Part shown: in pieces, positions 5,229-7,086 of the stretch
How the letters are laid out: every line of letters starts with the position of its first letter
How positions within the stretch are numbered: the stretch's first letter is position 1
From: Gemmatimonadota bacterium
Lineage (GTDB): Bacteria > Gemmatimonadota > Gemmatimonadetes > Gemmatimonadales > GWC2-71-9
Length of the DNA: 7,086 nt
Reading direction: 5' to 3'
Assembly: GCA_003220985.1 (NCBI GenBank)
Contig: QHTY01000056.1
Span: forward strand, 1-7,086
Made by a program: the position numbers and the translations under genes
Notes under the pieces: model-generated
Told to the model about the DNA's origin: nothing
Seen by the model: the letters and a program-made list of their open reading frames with translations, nothing else
Database searches by the model: none

Positions 5229-5960
5229 GGGGTTCCGTCGCGCGGCGTCGCTCCTGCGGGAGTGCGCGGCGATCGCGAGCCGGCTGTGCAGCGTCAGTTT
5301 TTCCAAAATATTCCGAACGTGGGACTTCACCGTGTCGCCCGCGACGCTGAGCCGTTGTGCGATGGCCTTGTTGTCCAAGCCCTCGGTGATCAACTGCATG
5401 ACTTCTTGTTCACGCTTCGTCATCCGCACCGCGTCGGCCGCTTCGGGCCGCTGATGCACAACCGCGTCCTCCGCAATGTGCGACAGGAGCGTCCCGACCA
5501 GGACGGGGGGAATCACGTCCGATCCTTTGGCGACCGATCGCACCGTGCCCAAGAAATCCGCGACCGTCGCGTCCTTCATGATGAATCCCTTGGCCCCGGC
5601 CTTGACGTAGGCGACGACCTCTTCCGGAGCGGGCAGCAGATCCATCACGATCACACGAGCCGCAGGCGTGCTCCTGCGGATCTGCTCCACACAGCGAAGT
5701 CCGTCGTAGCTCCCCAAGCCCGCATCGACGAGCACAACGTGGAGTGTGACCTCCACCAGTCGGCGCAGCGCGGCAGCGAGGTTGGCGACTGCGCCGACAA
5801 CGTGCAGGTCGGGCTGTGCTTTGAGCAGCGCACTCAGCCCCCCTCGCATCAGGCGATTGTCGTCGATGATCAGTACGCGAATCCGTTGCGCCAGGAGAGC
5901 CTCCGCGTTTTCGCGGAACCGCCGGGGGCCGCAAAGAGTCGCGGCGAGCGCCGGAAACAA
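5220..5960 (-). CDS. NarL/FixJ-type response regulator
   Basis: This frame encodes up to 246 residues: a receiver domain (about 26-145) and a LuxR-type DNA-binding domain (about 179-235, MTKREQEVMQLITEGLDNKAI then DTVKSHVRNILEKL). The receiver keeps the acidic pair Asp33/Asp34, the phosphate-accepting Asp79 (VLVDAGL) and Lys129 (FIMKDA). The usual Thr/Ser after strand beta-4 is Asp107 (VIVMDLLP). As a cytoplasmic transcription factor it should be controlled by a histidine kinase, none of which is in the window. The start is uncertain: an in-frame TGA directly precedes the TTG at 5960, and there is no ATG or GTG between there and the receiver. A CTG at 5894 has a well-placed GGAGG (5904-5900). 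The gene converges on the small gene and diverges from the amidohydrolase. Its targets are unknown. Confidence 0.9.
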   Translation of the reverse strand: MFPALAATLCGPRRFRENAEALLAQRIRVLIIDDNRLMRGGLSALLKAQPDLHVVGAVANLAAALRRLVEVTLHVVLVDAGLGSYDGLRCVEQIRRSTPAARVIVMDLLPAPEEVVAYVKAGAKGFIMKDATVADFLGTVRSVAKGSDVIPPVLVGTLLSHIAEDAVVHQRPEAADAVRMTKREQEVMQLITEGLDNKAIAQRLSVAGDTVKSHVRNILEKLTLHSRLAIAAHSRRSDAARRNPSA

Positions 5961-5973
5961 TCAGCGTACCGCA

Positions 5974-6046
5974 CCGGACGCGCAGCGTCTAGTGTGGCGA
6001 GCCCACCACACGATCTCATCTGATGAGAAGACGCCACACCGTCCGG
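5974..6046. promoter_or_regulatory. Nested inverted repeats in the divergent control region
   Basis: Three perfect inverted repeats are nested: CCGGACG 5974-5980 with CGTCCGG 6040-6046; GTGTGGCG 5992-5999 with CGCCACAC 6032-6039; and TCTCATC 6014-6020 with GATGAGA 6022-6028. In addition GTGTGG (5992-5997) can pair locally with CCACAC at 6006-6011, so two folds compete. It may be a structured RNA leader or a cluster of operator sites; the sequence does not decide between them. Confidence 0.5.
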
Positions 6047-6072
6047 ATCATCTTTTCTTCCCCCTGTTATTA

Positions 6073-6096
6073 AAGCGCGCCACATGGGGCGCGCTT
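6073..6096. terminator. Terminator-like or attenuator hairpin ahead of the amidohydrolase
   Basis: AAGCGCGCC (6073-6081) pairs perfectly over nine bases with GGCGCGCTT (6088-6096) around a six-base loop. Rightward it is followed by CTTTG, a poor U-run; leftward by TAATAA, also poor. No rightward gene ends just before it, because the neighbour on that side is the leftward regulator. It is therefore more likely a leader element, a regulator site or a relic than a normal gene-end terminator. It ends 29 bases before the amidohydrolase start. Confidence 0.45.
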
Positions 6097-6125
6097 CTTT
6101 GAAAAAAGAGATAGGATGTCATCCC

Positions 6126-7086
6126 ATGATTACCGCACTGCTACTCGTACTGCAGCTGGGCGCGCCGGTCTACGACCGCGTGATCCTCGGCGGACACGTG
6201 ATGGATCCGGCCTCTAACCTTGACGCGGTCCGCAATATCGGGCTCTCGGGCGGACGCATCGCCGTCATCACGACCGAGGCCATCCGCGGCCGAGACACGG
6301 TCGATGCAAAAGGCCTGGTTGTCGCCCCCGGCTTCATCGACCTCCACGCGCACGGACAGACGGCCGAGACATACCGGTTCTACGCGCTGGACGGCGTGAC
6401 GACAGCGCTCGAGCTCGAGCTCGGCACGGCGGACGTCGCGGCGTGGTATCGCGAGCGAGAGGGCGGCACGGCGTGTCGATCGGCCACATCAAGGTCCGCA
6501 TGGCGGTGATGCACGACGCCGGTACGCGGATGCCGGTGGGCGACGGCGCCTATCGCGCGGCGACGCCCGCGCAGATTGGCGAGATCGCGCAACGCATCGA
6601 GGTTGGTCTCCGCGAGGGCGCGGTCGACATCGGCGCCGGGTTTCCGTACACGCCGGCGGCAACGCGCGCTGAGCTGCTCGCCGTGTTCCGCGTCGCCGCG
6701 AAAACCAAGACACCAATCCACGTGCACATTCGCCCTGGCGTCTCGGGGCTCAAGGAAGCGCTCGCGCTCGCCGCCGAAACCCACGCGCCGCTGCATGTGG
6801 TGCACGTCAACAGCGTCGGTCTCGGGGAGACTCCCGAGTTGCTCCAGATGATCAAAGAGGCGCGCGCGCACGGACGCGACGTGACAACGGAGGCGTATCC
6901 CTATGACGCCGGGATGACGGAGATTCAGTCCGCCACCATACAGGACGTTTATAAGACCGCTCCCGATGAGCGCCTGGCCGAGCTGGAATGGCCGCCGACG
7001 GGCGAGCGGCTGAATCGCGAGAGCTTTGAGCGCTATAGCCGGACGGGCGGGCCCGTCGTCGTGCACACGAATACGGAGCCGATGGT
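6126..7086 (+). pseudogene. Amidohydrolase of the D-aminoacylase / D-glutamate deacylase type, frameshifted and cut by the right edge
   Basis: The start is the ATG at 6126, with AGGA at 6113-6116 and a short hydrophobic N-terminus (MITALLLVLQLGAP) that may be an export signal. The first 114 or so residues follow the amidohydrolase pattern: VILGGHVMDPAS, GLVVAPGFIDLHAHGQT (metal ligands His74, His76) and DGVTTALELELG. The frame then hits TGA at 6507-6509. The family sequence resumes one base out of step from 6473 (VSIGHIKVRMAVMHD) and stays open to 7086, with IHVHIRPG and LHVVHVNS supplying the expected later His ligands. Compared with the family as I remember it, a few residues are missing at the junction, so a deletion of 1 mod 3 bases (perhaps about 13) near 6462-6476 is likely. 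Such enzymes cut N-acyl groups from D-amino acids. A read or assembly error could also explain the break. Confidence 0.75.

Noticed and set aside
6045..6075. Sigma-70 promoter using TATTAA at 6068-6073
   Set aside because: No acceptable -35 hexamer lies about 17 bases upstream.
6465..6480. Programmed ribosomal frameshift in the amidohydrolase
   Set aside because: There is no slippery heptamer, and family residues appear to be missing at the junction, which fits a deletion better than recoding.
6380..7066. Leftward 228-residue open frame under the amidohydrolase
   Set aside because: The rightward strand carries conserved amidohydrolase motifs across the same stretch; the leftward product is an Arg/His-rich shadow.

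Overview
The window is GC-rich, tightly packed bacterial DNA carrying seven protein genes (two of them cut by the window edges) and three gene-free gaps rich in repeats and palindromes. The most likely source is an environmental Gemmatimonadota-type bacterium or a relative. This rests on the Sec signal ending in VAQD, the NarL-type regulator with an Asp in its switch position, and the D-aminoacylase-type amidohydrolase. No rRNA or other marker gene is present, so the assignment is an impression only.

Layout from left to right: (1) 1-516, minus strand, the N-terminal half of a sugar phosphate isomerase/epimerase (TIM barrel). (2) 517-956, a 440-base gap with a dispersed-repeat-like element, a GNRA-type hairpin, two 13-bp direct repeats and the first copy of a 52-bp element. 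(3) 957-2549, plus strand, a predicted secreted lipoprotein with a PPC domain and a VWA domain whose metal-site residues resemble those of integrin beta subunits. (4) 2550-2736, a gap with the second copy of the 52-bp element (50/52 identical) and a perfect palindrome, GTGAGCGCTCAC, identical to the core of the symmetric lac operator. (5) 2737-5228, an apparent plus-strand operon: zinc-ribbon/RDD membrane protein, CsgG-like periplasmic protein with an extra C-terminal domain (ATGA overlap with the RDD gene), and a small conserved-looking protein. (6) 5220-5960, minus strand, a NarL/FixJ response regulator converging on the small gene with a 9-bp overlap. (7) 5961-6125, a divergent gap filled with nested inverted repeats and a terminator-like hairpin. 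(8) 6126-7086, plus strand, an amidohydrolase of the D-aminoacylase/D-glutamate deacylase type, broken by a frameshift near 6465 and running off the end.

How the genes may work together: the VWA lipoprotein gene and the RDD-CsgG-small protein operon each follow one copy of the same 52-bp element, in the same orientation and 131-153 bases before the start codon. This suggests co-regulation of a cell-envelope module made of a surface metal-dependent binding protein, an inner-membrane RDD protein and a CsgG-type envelope protein. The outer genes look like ordinary metabolism and regulation and need not belong to it. The regulator and the amidohydrolase share a divergent control region.
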